A DNA stretch of 64,000 bases from Paracoccus kondratievae (GCF_009301415.1 NZ_CP045073.1:124001-188000); one strand, 5' to 3'; positions 54,022 through 63,690 are shown, counted from the stretch's first letter. A program made the numbers and translations. The notes: generated by a model from the sequence alone, not told the origin.

Positions 54022-54218
54022 CCGCCATGCATTCGATCCTGTCACCCGCCGCCCGCGCCCTGCTTGCCGAGGCTTATCGTGAAGGCAAGGCATCGACAAA
54101 AGGGCGTCGTGCAGCAGTCGCTGAGCTCGCGGAACGCGGGCGACTCATCAGCAAACGTGGAAAGGGCATCCTCACGCCGGCCGGGCGCTTTGATGCTGGC
54201 AAGGAAGGTGCAGCATGA
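54018..54218 (+). CDS. Small basic tail-region protein
   Basis: A 66-residue basic protein, MTAMHSILSPAARALLAEAY, with a winged-helix-like repeat of ...RGRLISKRGKGILTPAGRFDAG. Its 4-bp overlaps on both sides show it belongs to the tail operon. Function unknown. Confidence 0.6.
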   Translation: MTAMHSILSPAARALLAEAYREGKASTKGRRAAVAELAERGRLISKRGKGILTPAGRFDAGKEGAA

Positions 54219-54661
54219 GCTGGTCTGATCGGTTCATAGGCATTCCCTATCTGGACCTCGGCCGGACCCGTGCCGGCTGCGATTGCTGGGGCCTGGCCTG
54301 CGTCATCTATCGCGAGGAACTGGGCATCAGCCTGCCTGAATACCTGGGCGATTATGCCTCTCCGGACGAACTGGCCGAGGTGGCGGCACTGATCGACCGT
54401 GACCGGGCCTCGCTGCTCTGGGTGCCGGTCTCGGGACCCGCCATGGCCTTTGACATTGCCCTGTTCCGGCGCGGCCGCTGGTCCAGCCATGTCGGTATTG
54501 TCATCCGCCACGGGCTGATGATCCACATGGTCGCTGATGATCACGCCAAGGTACAGACCTATCGCGACGGTCCCTACAAGCACCGTTTTCAAGGCCATTA
54601 CAGGCACGTTTCAAGAGCGGTTGAACGCCCCGTGCAAATCCTGTCGGAGGCCCGTCGATGA
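54215..54661 (+). CDS. NlpC/P60-family peptidase of the tail tip
   Basis: A 148-residue NlpC/P60 protein. The catalytic Cys lies in AGCDCWGLACVIYREELG (Cys near 24) and the His in SSHVGIVI (near 91). Such tail peptidases, like lambda K, cut peptidoglycan or process tail proteins during assembly and entry. It overlaps the J-like gene by 4 bp. Confidence 0.85.
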   Translation: MSWSDRFIGIPYLDLGRTRAGCDCWGLACVIYREELGISLPEYLGDYASPDELAEVAALIDRDRASLLWVPVSGPAMAFDIALFRRGRWSSHVGIVIRHGLMIHMVADDHAKVQTYRDGPYKHRFQGHYRHVSRAVERPVQILSEARR

Positions 54662-57600
54662 TCAGGACCGCCGGCATTCCCGTACTTGCCGCTTCACAGT
54701 TCGATCTACGCATGGACCGCGTCGAACTGACCCTGCCAGAAGGGCTGACGCTCATGCAGATCGTGTGCCAGACACTGCCGGGCGTCTCCGCCGAGGAACT
54801 GAAGCTGGTGCGCGTGGCGCTGGTCGGCGCCAACGGCTCCAGCGTCATCGGTTTCGACCTCTGGCATGCGGTGCGTCCGAAACCCGGCATCCGCGTCGTC
54901 ATCCGGGTGCTGCCCGGCAAGGGCGCGCTGCGGGCCGTTCTTTCGGTTGTCGTCGCCATCGCCGCCGTGGCGATCGGTACCATGTTCGGCCCGACGCTGG
55001 CCGGTGCCCTCGGCTGGGGCACCAGCGCCACCGCCATCGGCGCGGCCTCGGCCCTGATCGGCATGGGCGTCAACCTGATTGGCTCGCTCCTGATCAACGC
55101 TCTGGTGCCACCGGTCCAGCCAGATCAGGAAAAAAACCGCAGCTCCTATTCCATCAGCGGCTGGAAGAACCGGCTCGATCCCGACGGCGCCGTGCCCTTC
55201 GTCCTCGGCAGCATCCGCTATGCGCCGCCATTTGCCGCGCGGCCCTATACCGAGATCGTCGGCGACTGGCAGTACATCCGCTCGATATTCCTCTTCGGCG
55301 AAGGCCATACCATCCCGACCGACTTCCGCATCGGCGACACCTCGGTCGGCGAATTCGACGAAATCCAGATGGAAGTGCGCCAGGGGCTGGCTTCGGATCT
55401 GCCCTGCAGCCTGTTTCCGCAGCAAGTCATCGAAGAGGGGATCGGTGTCGATCTGACCCGGCCACTGCCGCGCGACGATAGCGGCGAAGTGGCCAAGATC
55501 ATCGAAGAAGTTCCCAACCCGACGAACCCGGAAGGGCCACCGCTGCTCGTCATTCGCGATCCGGTCGGCATTGAGACCCCGGTGATCCGCACCACCGGAG
55601 CGGATGCGAAGCGTGGCTCGATCATCCTCGCGTTCCCGGCTGGCCTGATCAAATTCACCGACGAGGGTAAGAAGCGTACCGTCACCGTGCGGATCAGGGT
55701 CGAACAGCGTCTGGCCGGCGCCGAGGAATGGCAGGCGGTGACCACGCTGAATATCTCGGGCAAGAAAACCGAGGCATTTTATCGTCAGCATACCTGGAGT
55801 TTCCCGACACGCGGTCGCTGGGAGGTCCGGCTGACCATGCTCACTGACGAAAGCGACAACAGCCAGATCCAGCAACGTACGGTCTGGGCCGCGCTGCAAA
55901 CCATCCGGCCCGAATATCCGATTGCGATGGATCGCCCGTTGTCGCTGGTGGCCGTGCGGGTCAAGGCCACCCATCAGCTATCGGGTGCCCTCGACAACTT
56001 CAGCGCCCTGGTGTCCCGCATCTGTCTGGACTGGGATCATCAGACCCGGACCTGGGTGACCCGTGCAACCTCCAACCCGGCCAGCCTCTACCGGCTGGTG
56101 CTGCAGCATCCCGCCAACCCCAAAGCAGTCACGGATGCCGGCATCGATCTGGAGCAGCTTCAGGACTGGCATAACTTCTGCCGGCTGAAGGGTCTCTCCT
56201 ATAACAGGGTGCTGGATCAGGCCGGTACTTCGCTGCGCGACGTGCTGACCGAGATCGCTGCCGCCGGCCGCGCCACACCACGCCATGACGGATTGCGCTG
56301 GGGTGTCGTCATCGACCGGCCGTCCGACCTCATCGTCGATCACATCACCCCGCGCAACTCCTTCAACTTCTCCTGCCGCCGTGCCTATGCTGAACATCCG
56401 CACGGCTTGATCATCCGCTTTCAGGACGAAACCAACGACTTCAAGGAGAACCAGCGCATCGTGCCGTGGCCGGGCCACACCGGCCCGATCGATCTGACCG
56501 AGGCGCTGGATATGCCCGGCATCACAGACCCGGATCTGATCTTCCGCGAAGCCCGCCGGCGCATGCACGAAGCAGAGCTGCGGCCGGATGTTTACGAGGT
56601 CACCCAGGACGGCGCCGCCCGGGTCGCGACCCGGGGCGACACCGTAGTCATCAGCCATGACGTGCTGTCGCAGGTCCAGAAGGCCGCGCGGGTCAGGGAC
56701 GTGGTCGGCAACAGAATCCTGCTCGACGACGATGTCACCATGATCGCCGGGCGCGACTATGCCATCCGATTTCGCAAGATAACCGAAGAGGACACCATCG
56801 GCGTCTCGCATGTCAGAGCTATCGTTAACGCGCCCGGCACCGCAAAGCTCCTGACAGTCACCGGTTCCGGGCCGATGCCGGTCGCCGATGATCTGATCCT
56901 CTTCGGCATTGCAGGGCAGGAAAGCATCCGCGCGGTCGTGACCCAGACAGAGGCGACAGAGGATATGTGCACGCTGCTGCGCTGTGTCGACGCTGCACCC
57001 GAGATCGACATCCTGACCGACGCGACCCCGATCCCGGCCTGGTCGGGGCGGGTCGGTGCCGAGATCGACGAGAACCTGCTGCAGCCCTCGGCACCGCGCT
57101 TCGTCCAGATCACCACCAGCCCGACCGATGCCGGCGCGCTGGCAATCGAATATCTGATTGAGCCTGGCAGTGGCGTCGTCAGTTCGGCGCGGTTCCAGAT
57201 AGACCATCGTGCGCAAGGCGCGCCCAGCTGGACCGGCACCATCATTCCCGCTGCGAACGGCGGCGGGCGCATCACCGGCTACGACGACGCCCAGGACATC
57301 GAGATACGCGCCCGCGCCATATCGGATACCGACATCGCAGGCCCCTGGGGTCCGACCATCACCTATACGATCGGCACCGGCGGTGCAGGCATTCCGTCCG
57401 CGCTCGATGACGGTGATGTCAGCGTCACCGCACTGCTCGGTGGCGGCCGGATCGAATTCGTCACCGGCACCGATGCCAATCTCGCCCAGATACAGCTCTA
57501 CCGCTCGACCTCGGCCGTGCTTGATCGTGAAACTGATGCCGTCGGCGCACCTCTCGAGGTCGCCGCCTCGCGCAGCTATTCCATGACCGTCGGTGACACC

Positions 57601-58050
57601 ACGCGGACCAATCTGCTCACGGCCAATGCCTGGGAGGCCGGCGACGGCTGGACCATCCTGGGCGCCGGGGCTGGCCATGCAGCGGGTGCAGCCGGGGATC
57701 TGTCGCATGGGGTCACTACCACGACCGGGCGCTGGTATCGTTATGGCCTGACCGTTGCCGGCCGCACAGCCGGCACCCTGACCCCGCGCCTGACGGGCGG
57801 TTCCACCGTCCCCGGCGATATGATTGTCGGCAACGGCCAATATCGCGGCTTGCTTCAAGCGGTCTCGGGCAACAACCGCTGGCGCCTCGCCGCTGATGCT
57901 GATTTTGACGGCAGTATCTCGGCGGCGGCGCTTTTCATGCAAACCACTGCCTGCCTCGCGCAGGGCACCCATTACCTGTGGCTTGAGCCGCAGTCGGGAG
58001 ATGGCGTGCCCGGCCCGGTCGCCGGCCCCTTTATCCTTGAGGTGATCTGA
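54658..58050 (+). CDS. Central tail fibre / host-specificity protein (J-like)
   Basis: A 1130-residue tail-tip protein. Near residues 95-150 it has an Ala/Gly-rich hydrophobic stretch (VVVAIAAVAIGTMFGPTLAGALG) as in lambda I/J-type proteins, then a tail-associated domain with NRLDPDGAVPFVLGSIRYAPPFAA. The central and C-terminal regions are beta-rich (fibronectin-like repeats around 810-900) and end in a receptor-binding-type domain. It probably contacts the host surface first. Fused directly to the esterase fibre gene by TGATG. Confidence 0.82.
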   Translation: MIRTAGIPVLAASQFDLRMDRVELTLPEGLTLMQIVCQTLPGVSAEELKLVRVALVGANGSSVIGFDLWHAVRPKPGIRVVIRVLPGKGALRAVLSVVVAIAAVAIGTMFGPTLAGALGWGTSATAIGAASALIGMGVNLIGSLLINALVPPVQPDQEKNRSSYSISGWKNRLDPDGAVPFVLGSIRYAPPFAARPYTEIVGDWQYIRSIFLFGEGHTIPTDFRIGDTSVGEFDEIQMEVRQGLASDLPCSLFPQQVIEEGIGVDLTRPLPRDDSGEVAKIIEEVPNPTNPEGPPLLVIRDPVGIETPVIRTTGADAKRGSIILAFPAGLIKFTDEGKKRTVTVRIRVEQRLAGAEEWQAVTTLNISGKKTEAFYRQHTWSFPTRGRWEVRLTMLTDESDNSQIQQRTVWAALQTIRPEYPIAMDRPLSLVAVRVKATHQLSGALDNFSALVSRICLDWDHQTRTWVTRATSNPASLYRLVLQHPANPKAVTDAGIDLEQLQDWHNFCRLKGLSYNRVLDQAGTSLRDVLTEIAAAGRATPRHDGLRWGVVIDRPSDLIVDHITPRNSFNFSCRRAYAEHPHGLIIRFQDETNDFKENQRIVPWPGHTGPIDLTEALDMPGITDPDLIFREARRRMHEAELRPDVYEVTQDGAARVATRGDTVVISHDVLSQVQKAARVRDVVGNRILLDDDVTMIAGRDYAIRFRKITEEDTIGVSHVRAIVNAPGTAKLLTVTGSGPMPVADDLILFGIAGQESIRAVVTQTEATEDMCTLLRCVDAAPEIDILTDATPIPAWSGRVGAEIDENLLQPSAPRFVQITTSPTDAGALAIEYLIEPGSGVVSSARFQIDHRAQGAPSWTGTIIPAANGGGRITGYDDAQDIEIRARAISDTDIAGPWGPTITYTIGTGGAGIPSALDDGDVSVTALLGGGRIEFVTGTDANLAQIQLYRSTSAVLDRETDAVGAPLEVAASRSYSMTVGDTTRTNLLTANAWEAGDGWTILGAGAGHAAGAAGDLSHGVTTTTGRWYRYGLTVAGRTAGTLTPRLTGGSTVPGDMIVGNGQYRGLLQAVSGNNRWRLAADADFDGSISAAALFMQTTACLAQGTHYLWLEPQSGDGVPGPVAGPFILEVI

Positions 58051-60140
58051 TGACCGCCACCAACAACCTGCCCACGACCCAACTCGCTGACAGTGTCGTC
58101 GTGAACCATCAGGGCAATACAAGGAAAATGCTGATCACGACGCTGGGCGAGTTGCTCGGCAATGGCGGCAGTGGTACGAACTCCCCCCTCGCGGCCGAGG
58201 TGCAGGAACGCATGGCTGCTGACGACGCGATTCGTGCCGATCTTGGCAACGGCCGTGTCTGGCATACCTCGAACAGCGATATCACGTCCCAAACGCCGCC
58301 TGACGGCACCGACCAGATCAGTGTGGCGAATACCGCTGGGGTCGTGACCTGGCGGCGTCTGTCGTCCCCGCCGGGCACGGTGCTGCCCGATATCCACGCA
58401 CAGACGCAGGATGGAACCTGGTGGCAGCGAGCAGAGGATACGCCAGCCCTGAAGGCACGATTGACCGCGGAGACCGAAGCGCGCAACCGCCAGATGCAGG
58501 CAGGCAGCATCATCAAGCTGACCGATATCGCGGGCACAGCGAACGCGATCTCCGCGTCGTCTGGTATCTCCGATTTGGACTTCCCGGTCATCGGTGCCTA
58601 CACGGCCGCCATCAAACCTGTTGCGGATGCGGATGGAGAAATCCTGCTTGATGTTGACGGCATCGGCGGGCGGCGCGTTGTCGATATGGATGGCGCTGCT
58701 CTGCCAGCTGGCTACTGGCGGGCGGAACGGGTCTATTTCCTCCGCTACACGGGAACGGTGGCCGCAGGCGAATGGCGTGTCATCGCGGGTGGCTTCACAG
58801 CGTCCGACCTGCAGGTTGCGATCAGGTCGCTGACCAGAATCCAGTCTGAACCACCTCTGGTCCCTGTCGTGACCACCGACGAAGGGAAGGTCGCTGTCTG
58901 GCTGAAGGATGGGGACCTCGACGCCAAAGGCATGGCCCGGCATCTGCGTCAGGAGGCCGTCAAGGATATCGTCTCCCGCGTCCCTCATGGCGCGGTTGTG
59001 CCGCTCATTACGGCTGGGGACCGGGTTGTTTCCTGGCTGGACGCGAAGGGCCGGTTTCGAGCCTTTGGCTTGCCTGCGCCTGTTGATGACACGGGACTCC
59101 CTTCAACCGTTGTTCCGGTTGCAAGCGATGGCCGGACGCTGCACCGGATGCGGCGCAAGCTGAGCCTGGCCCGCGCCGGGGTTGCGGGCACAAAGCTGCG
59201 CATCGCCATGACAGGGGACAGCTGGTCGGAAATGACCAATATCCCGTCCATGCTGGCTGATCTGATATCCGTCAAAACCTCCAGTGCTACGGGATCGTTC
59301 ATCCAGGCCAATAATGGGTCGCTATGGGCGGGCGGAAGTCTGACCGCATCAGCGGGATGGACGCGGCAGGACGCCTCGACCAACAGCGACTGGCCATACG
59401 GAACCGGCCCTGACGGACAGAATTACCACACCACGGGCGATGGCGAGACGATCACAATCACCCCATTAGACGCGGTATCGGCGCGCATCTACACGCGGAA
59501 GTGGGGGGCCTCCTGGACCTATAGCGTGAATGGCGGGGCTCCTGTCAGCGTCACGGAAGCCGATGCAGATGGCGAGCTCACGGCGACCGAGATCGTTGGC
59601 TTGAGCACAGGGTTCAACAGCCTCACGATCACCAAGACGGGCGGTGATGGCAGGCTGGTCTTCTGCGGGGTGATGAATGTCCGCCACACCCCGATCGAGA
59701 TTGCCAAACTCGGCAACGGCGGGCTGACCGGCTACAGGATGCGCGACTATGCCCCTCTCGTGGGCGATGTCTGGGCCGACATCGATCCCGATCTGGTCAT
59801 CATCAACCTCGGGACCAACGACTATCGCAACGCCTATTCAACGGTTGCGACCTACATTGAGGGGCTGACTGCGTTCATCACCATGATCCGCGCCTGGGTG
59901 CCCGATGTGGGCATTCTGATCGTCGTGCCGCCGCAGTCGGACGGGGCAGCGGTCACGCCGCTCAGCGCCTACCGCGATGCGGCTTACAGGCTGGCCATCG
60001 AAAACGGCTGCGAGTTCCTGAACCTGCTCGACAGCTGGGGTCCCTATGGCGGCGGTCTGTGGGCCGATGCGCTGCATCTCAACGAGGCCGGATCGCTGGC
60101 CTATGCCGATCAAATCTATTCGCATTTCATTGGAGTCTGA
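58050..60140 (+). CDS. Tail fibre with SGNH/GDSL esterase domain
   Basis: A 696-residue protein. The N-terminal ~370 residues are an attachment/strand-rich region. The SGNH hydrolase domain follows: block I GDSW near residue 389 (catalytic Ser), block III GTND near 587 and block V DALH near 672. It likely removes acetyl or other esters from the surface polysaccharide that the phage binds. Starts at an ATG overlapping the J-like stop. Confidence 0.85.
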   Translation: MTATNNLPTTQLADSVVVNHQGNTRKMLITTLGELLGNGGSGTNSPLAAEVQERMAADDAIRADLGNGRVWHTSNSDITSQTPPDGTDQISVANTAGVVTWRRLSSPPGTVLPDIHAQTQDGTWWQRAEDTPALKARLTAETEARNRQMQAGSIIKLTDIAGTANAISASSGISDLDFPVIGAYTAAIKPVADADGEILLDVDGIGGRRVVDMDGAALPAGYWRAERVYFLRYTGTVAAGEWRVIAGGFTASDLQVAIRSLTRIQSEPPLVPVVTTDEGKVAVWLKDGDLDAKGMARHLRQEAVKDIVSRVPHGAVVPLITAGDRVVSWLDAKGRFRAFGLPAPVDDTGLPSTVVPVASDGRTLHRMRRKLSLARAGVAGTKLRIAMTGDSWSEMTNIPSMLADLISVKTSSATGSFIQANNGSLWAGGSLTASAGWTRQDASTNSDWPYGTGPDGQNYHTTGDGETITITPLDAVSARIYTRKWGASWTYSVNGGAPVSVTEADADGELTATEIVGLSTGFNSLTITKTGGDGRLVFCGVMNVRHTPIEIAKLGNGGLTGYRMRDYAPLVGDVWADIDPDLVIINLGTNDYRNAYSTVATYIEGLTAFITMIRAWVPDVGILIVVPPQSDGAAVTPLSAYRDAAYRLAIENGCEFLNLLDSWGPYGGGLWADALHLNEAGSLAYADQIYSHFIGV

Positions 60141-60141
60141 A

Positions 60142-60858
60142 ATGGCTATCGTTCACGCTCATAACTTGGGTAACGTGTCCCTGCCGGGCAGCGGATATCC
60201 GCCCCTCGGGGCATTCTCGATCCCCTATGCGGATCGTCTCGGTGGGGCCTTCTTTCTTGGCTATGGTCGTGAGGTGGCGGCGGTCAACTGGGGTGCTGAC
60301 ACCGAGGTCAGTATCATCGGCAATCCCAACTTCCAGAACGGATACGCTGCACTGGACGGCGCGAATTACATCGAGACGGGCGTCGAGGAAACTATCGCCT
60401 CGACGCTCTTCCTCGTCTTCCGAGAGACCAGTGATAGCGCGGTCGGGGCGTTCGGGAACTATGGCGGCCCCAGCACAATTGGCACGAGTCTGTATGTCTC
60501 GGCCGGCAGCACGGTAATGAGCGTCAACACCGGACGGATCGGCGGCACGGGCGGCTCGGCCTCGGTGACCTCTGACACCAGCGGCTGGGGCATCTATTCC
60601 GCCAGTATCCCCGCGACCGGACAGGCAAGGCTGCGCAACCATGTCACGGGCAACGTGTCGGTGGCCGGTGCCGCGACAGATCGTGAGTTGAACGGGGCCG
60701 GCCCGCTGCGCATCGGTGCGCTCTATTCCGCATCGTTCCCCGGTGCATCGCGCGTGTTCGCGGCGCTGCAGTATCGCACCAATCTGAGCGACGAAGAGAC
60801 GCTGGTTGTCGGCATCCACCTGCGCCAGATGGCAGAGGCTGCTGGGCTGACGTTCTGA
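60142..60858 (+). CDS. Lectin-fold-like tail protein
   Basis: A 238-residue glycine-rich beta protein. The stretch ETIASTLFLVFRETSDSAVGAFGNYGGP and the C-terminal LRIGALYSASFPGASRVFAALQYRTNLSDEETLVVGIHLRQMAEAAG look like the LamG/concanavalin-like jelly roll, whose final strand and helix have this form. Probably a second receptor-binding or fibre-associated protein. GGAG and a terminator flank it. Confidence 0.65.
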   Translation: MAIVHAHNLGNVSLPGSGYPPLGAFSIPYADRLGGAFFLGYGREVAAVNWGADTEVSIIGNPNFQNGYAALDGANYIETGVEETIASTLFLVFRETSDSAVGAFGNYGGPSTIGTSLYVSAGSTVMSVNTGRIGGTGGSASVTSDTSGWGIYSASIPATGQARLRNHVTGNVSVAGAATDRELNGAGPLRIGALYSASFPGASRVFAALQYRTNLSDEETLVVGIHLRQMAEAAGLTF

Positions 60859-60883
60859 GGTGGGTACCAACAACTCCAAATCA

Positions 60884-60905
60884 CCCGCCACTCTGGCGGG
60901 CTTTT
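60884..60905 (+). terminator. Rho-independent terminator of the tail operon
   Basis: Stem CCCGCCA (60884-60890) / TGGCGGG (60894-60900) with a 3-nt loop and trailing CTTTT. It closes the late transcript. Confidence 0.8.
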
Positions 60906-60923
60906 ATGTGCAAAGGAGGCGGG

Positions 60924-61133
60924 ATGGCCGATTCCCGGCCCGATCCCGCAATTGCGGCAGTAGGTCAGCGCCGTGACCGCGCTGCCTGCGGCGATCGGAA
61001 TTTAGATGCAAAAGGCAAATCACACCGTTGCATAATTGCCCCTGTCGAGCTCTCCCGTCTGCACACAGCCACGGGCGAATGCGGTCATGCCGCCGTATCT
61101 TGCGATGCAAATGGGCTCGGGCACATTTTTTAG
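60924..61133 (+). CDS. Small cysteine-containing protein, hypothetical
   Basis: A 69-residue frame, MADSRPDPAIAAVGQRRDRA, with an excellent ribosome-binding site (AAAGGAGGCGGG) and four cysteines (CGD, HRC, GEC, SCD). It lies just after the tail terminator. It could be a real moron product, but no relative is recognised. Confidence 0.4.
   Translation: MADSRPDPAIAAVGQRRDRAACGDRNLDAKGKSHRCIIAPVELSRLHTATGECGHAAVSCDANGLGHIF
61007..61017. repeat. TGCAAAAGGCA inverted-repeat copy
   Basis: TGCAAAAGGCA at 61007-61017 is the exact reverse complement of TGCCTTTTGCA at 61171-61181. The first copy is directly followed by AATCAC. The two copies bracket the promoter-like region before the methyltransferase. 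Confidence 0.6.
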
Positions 61134-61212
61134 GGGATAGGCTAGGGTCAAGGTTTTCTTTGGCATTTCATGCCTTTTGCACGAAAATCAGTTAAAAATT
61201 TGAGGCAGTGCA
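61134..61212 (+). promoter_or_regulatory. AT-rich promoter region of the methyltransferase
   Basis: An AT-rich 79-bp stretch including TTTTCTTTGGCATTTCATGCC and AGTTAAAAATTTGAGGCAG before the ATG. The gene likely has its own promoter, as expected for a modification function expressed apart from late genes. Confidence 0.45.
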
Positions 61213-62958
61213 ATGGGAAAAGACTCTCGCAATGCGTTCTACTTTGGCGACAATCTTCACGTGTTACGTGAGTATGTCTCAGACGAAAGCATCGATCTGA
61301 TTTATCTCGATCCGCCGTTCAACTCGAACGCAAACTACAACCTGCTCTTCAAATCTCCTGACAAGAAGCGCTGGTCCGACGCGCAGATCACCACATTCGA
61401 GGACACCTGGAGATGGGGGGATCTGGCGGATGCCCAGTTCCGCGAAACCGTTCACGCCGGCGGTAAGGTCGGGGAGGTTCTGAGCGCCTTGCGCCGGATA
61501 CTCGGTGAGAACGACATGCTGGCCTATCTGACGATGATGACTGCGCGGCTGGTGGAACTGCATCGTGTGCTGAAGCCGGCGGGCAGCCTGTTTTTACACT
61601 GCGACCAGACCGCGAGCCATTACCTCAAGGTGGTTCTCGACGCGGTGTTCGGTTTCGACTGTTTCCGGAGTGAGGTGACCTGGAAACGCACGCATGCGCA
61701 TGGAAATGCCAGACGGACGTTCGGTTGCATAACCGACGAGATTTTCTTCTATGCGAAGTCGCGCGGGCATGTGTGGAACCAGCCATTCCGTACGCTGAGC
61801 CGGGAGGAACTGGATCGGAAATACCCCTGCCAGGACCCTGACGGCAGACGGTGGCAGTCAGTCACGTTGCGCAACCCAAGTGACAGGCCCAATCTCAAAT
61901 ACAGCTATACAGCGAGTAACGGCATCACTTATCAGCCGCACAGGAATGGCTGGTCTTGCAATGAAGACAGAATGCGCCGTTACGACCGGGAGGGGCGCCT
62001 GCATTTTCCGTCCCGCCCCGATGGTGCGCTCAGACTGAAGATGTATGAGGATGACAGCCCGGGTGAGCGCATACAGAACCTTTGGGATGATATCGGGCCG
62101 TTGAGCTCGCATGCGCGTGAGCGCCTCGGCTATCCGACGCAGAAACCTGTCGCACTTCTGGAACGGATTATTGCGGCGGCGTCGAACGAAGGCGATCTGG
62201 TTCTCGATCCCTTCTGCGGGTGTGGCACGACGCTTCACGCGGCGCAGAACCTCGGCCGGCACTGGATCGGGATCGATGTCGCGGTTCAGGCGATGCAGGT
62301 GGTTGGCGACCGGCTCCGGCATGCCTTCCCGTCTGTCGCCTATGATGTCTTCGGCCTGCCGGCTGACGCTGACAGCGCGATGTGGCTGGCCGCCCGGGAT
62401 CCGTTCAAATTCGAGGAATGGGCCTGCCTGCGCATCGGCGCCATGCATTCCGGGCGCTTTCGTAATGACGGCGGGATCGACGGTTCGTTCTATTTCCTGC
62501 ATGGCCGGGATGAGGCGAGCCGGGGCATCGTCTCGGTGAAAGCGGGGCGAAACCTCAACCCGGGCATGGTACGCGACCTTGTCGGCACGCTCCAGCGCGA
62601 GCGGCAGATGACGGGCGATCCTTCGACCATTGCAGTGCTGATCACTGCCCACCCTCCGACCTCGGGGATGGTCGATGAGGCCCGGCGTGTGGGCAGGGTC
62701 GAAACAATGGCCGGGGATATTCCGGCTGTGCAGATCCTCTCGGTCGCGGATCTTTTTGGCGGCCGGACCATTCAGGTGCCGCTGATGCTCAATACCGTGA
62801 CAGCCGCCGCCATCGGACGGAAGAAGGATCGTTCTGCCGCTTACACCGACCCGCGAGAGATATTCCGTCAGCGGGAGATTCTCTTCACGTTCAGCGGTAC
62901 GCCGGCCGGGCTTCGTCATCAGCAGGTCTTGCCGGAGCGGCGGAGCCTGAGAGCCTGA
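61213..62958 (+). CDS. DNA methyltransferase fused to an Mrr-like endonuclease-fold domain
   Basis: A 581-residue protein in two parts. Residues ~15-370 form a beta-class amino methyltransferase: DLIYLDPPFNSNANYN (DPPF near 33) precedes LDPFCGCGTTLHAAQ (FxGxG near 332). Residues ~390-560 match a known C-terminal module with GGIDGSFYFLHGRDE and SVKAGRNLNPGMVRDLVGTL, a PD-(D/E)XK-like fold in which the usual Glu is Ser (SVK), so it may be inactive or sense DNA. It occupies the right-end place of Mu mom. Possible roles are phage DNA protection or attack on rivals. Confidence 0.82.
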   Translation: MGKDSRNAFYFGDNLHVLREYVSDESIDLIYLDPPFNSNANYNLLFKSPDKKRWSDAQITTFEDTWRWGDLADAQFRETVHAGGKVGEVLSALRRILGENDMLAYLTMMTARLVELHRVLKPAGSLFLHCDQTASHYLKVVLDAVFGFDCFRSEVTWKRTHAHGNARRTFGCITDEIFFYAKSRGHVWNQPFRTLSREELDRKYPCQDPDGRRWQSVTLRNPSDRPNLKYSYTASNGITYQPHRNGWSCNEDRMRRYDREGRLHFPSRPDGALRLKMYEDDSPGERIQNLWDDIGPLSSHARERLGYPTQKPVALLERIIAAASNEGDLVLDPFCGCGTTLHAAQNLGRHWIGIDVAVQAMQVVGDRLRHAFPSVAYDVFGLPADADSAMWLAARDPFKFEEWACLRIGAMHSGRFRNDGGIDGSFYFLHGRDEASRGIVSVKAGRNLNPGMVRDLVGTLQRERQMTGDPSTIAVLITAHPPTSGMVDEARRVGRVETMAGDIPAVQILSVADLFGGRTIQVPLMLNTVTAAAIGRKKDRSAAYTDPREIFRQREILFTFSGTPAGLRHQQVLPERRSLRA

Positions 62959-62981
62959 CTCACAGAACCCGACCAGGGGCA

Positions 62982-63001
62982 GCGAGCGGGCACCCGCTCG
63001 C
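62982..63001. repeat. Perfect 9-bp hairpin after the methyltransferase
   Basis: GCGAGCGGG (62982-62990), CA, CCCGCTCGC (62993-63001), with no T tract. It may act as a terminator or an mRNA-protecting structure. Confidence 0.5.
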
Positions 63002-63190
63002 CGCACGAGGGGCCAGTATCGAGGCGGGTGCTTAGCGACCCAATAGGTGGGGCTGTGACGTAGATCGACCGAACTGATCTGCTGCAAACTTAGCTGTCAC
63101 GCACTGCAAAAATTCGCGTCACGCTACAATCACCGAACTCGCGCAATTAAGCGAGCGACTCTGCGCGCCCCACCACAGGGGGCTGACAGC
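63002..63190. other. Intergenic region upstream of small right-end genes
   Basis: About 190 bp holding GTCACGC repeats (63096-63102 and 63118-63124) and an AT-rich patch that may be a promoter for the next gene. No gene seen. Confidence 0.35.
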
Positions 63191-63460
63191 ATGAGCGGTA
63201 CCACTGATAAAATCGCCAAAGCCCGGATCGATACGCTGATCCTGACCGCTCGCACAAACGCTATAAAAACCGGGGGCGATCCAGCAGACGCCGTGTTCGA
63301 GCTGCCAGTTGCGGCGGCAGAAATTTGCGATCAGCATCAGATTCGAAATGGCGTGGCAGAGGCGTTTAGCCGCGTCGTCCCCAGCGCTATCGCTTGTGCA
63401 GCCAACTCAACCTGCCAAGCGCCACTGACCCACCCCCGCGACGAGAAGGAGAGGACATGA
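63191..63460 (+). CDS. Small right-end phage protein, unknown
   Basis: An 89-residue protein starting MSGTTDKIAKARIDTLILTARTNAI. It overlaps the next gene by 4 bp (ATGA). No family recognised. Prophage right ends commonly carry such accessory genes. Confidence 0.5.
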   Translation: MSGTTDKIAKARIDTLILTARTNAIKTGGDPADAVFELPVAAAEICDQHQIRNGVAEAFSRVVPSAIACAANSTCQAPLTHPRDEKERT

Positions 63461-63690
63461 GCGAGCTACGCTGGGGCGATGTTTTATGCGCCGCGATCGA
63501 TGCCTGGCTGCGCAGCATGGCCGAACAAACCGGTCTCGGCCAGAGATCTGCCGACGTTGATTTCATAAATACTGTCGTTACGGGGCGATATGGAATCTGC
63601 GTATTCACCCCTGCCCTCGCCACCGGAGAACGCGCGATGAGTGACGATCTGATTGACCGATTGCGGCACCATTACAAGCAGCGGATATAA
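63457..63690 (+). CDS. Small right-end phage protein, unknown
   Basis: A 77-residue protein, MSELRWGDVLCAAIDAWLRSMAEQTGLGQRSADVDF, with the strong site AAGGAGAGGAC. It is coupled to the previous gene. Function unknown; the pair may form one accessory unit. Confidence 0.5.
   Translation: MSELRWGDVLCAAIDAWLRSMAEQTGLGQRSADVDFINTVVTGRYGICVFTPALATGERAMSDDLIDRLRHHYKQRI

Noticed and set aside
55978-58122. 714-codon minus-strand frame opposite the J-like gene
   Set aside because: It mirrors the coding frame of a well-supported tail protein; no motif of its own and no ribosome-binding site.
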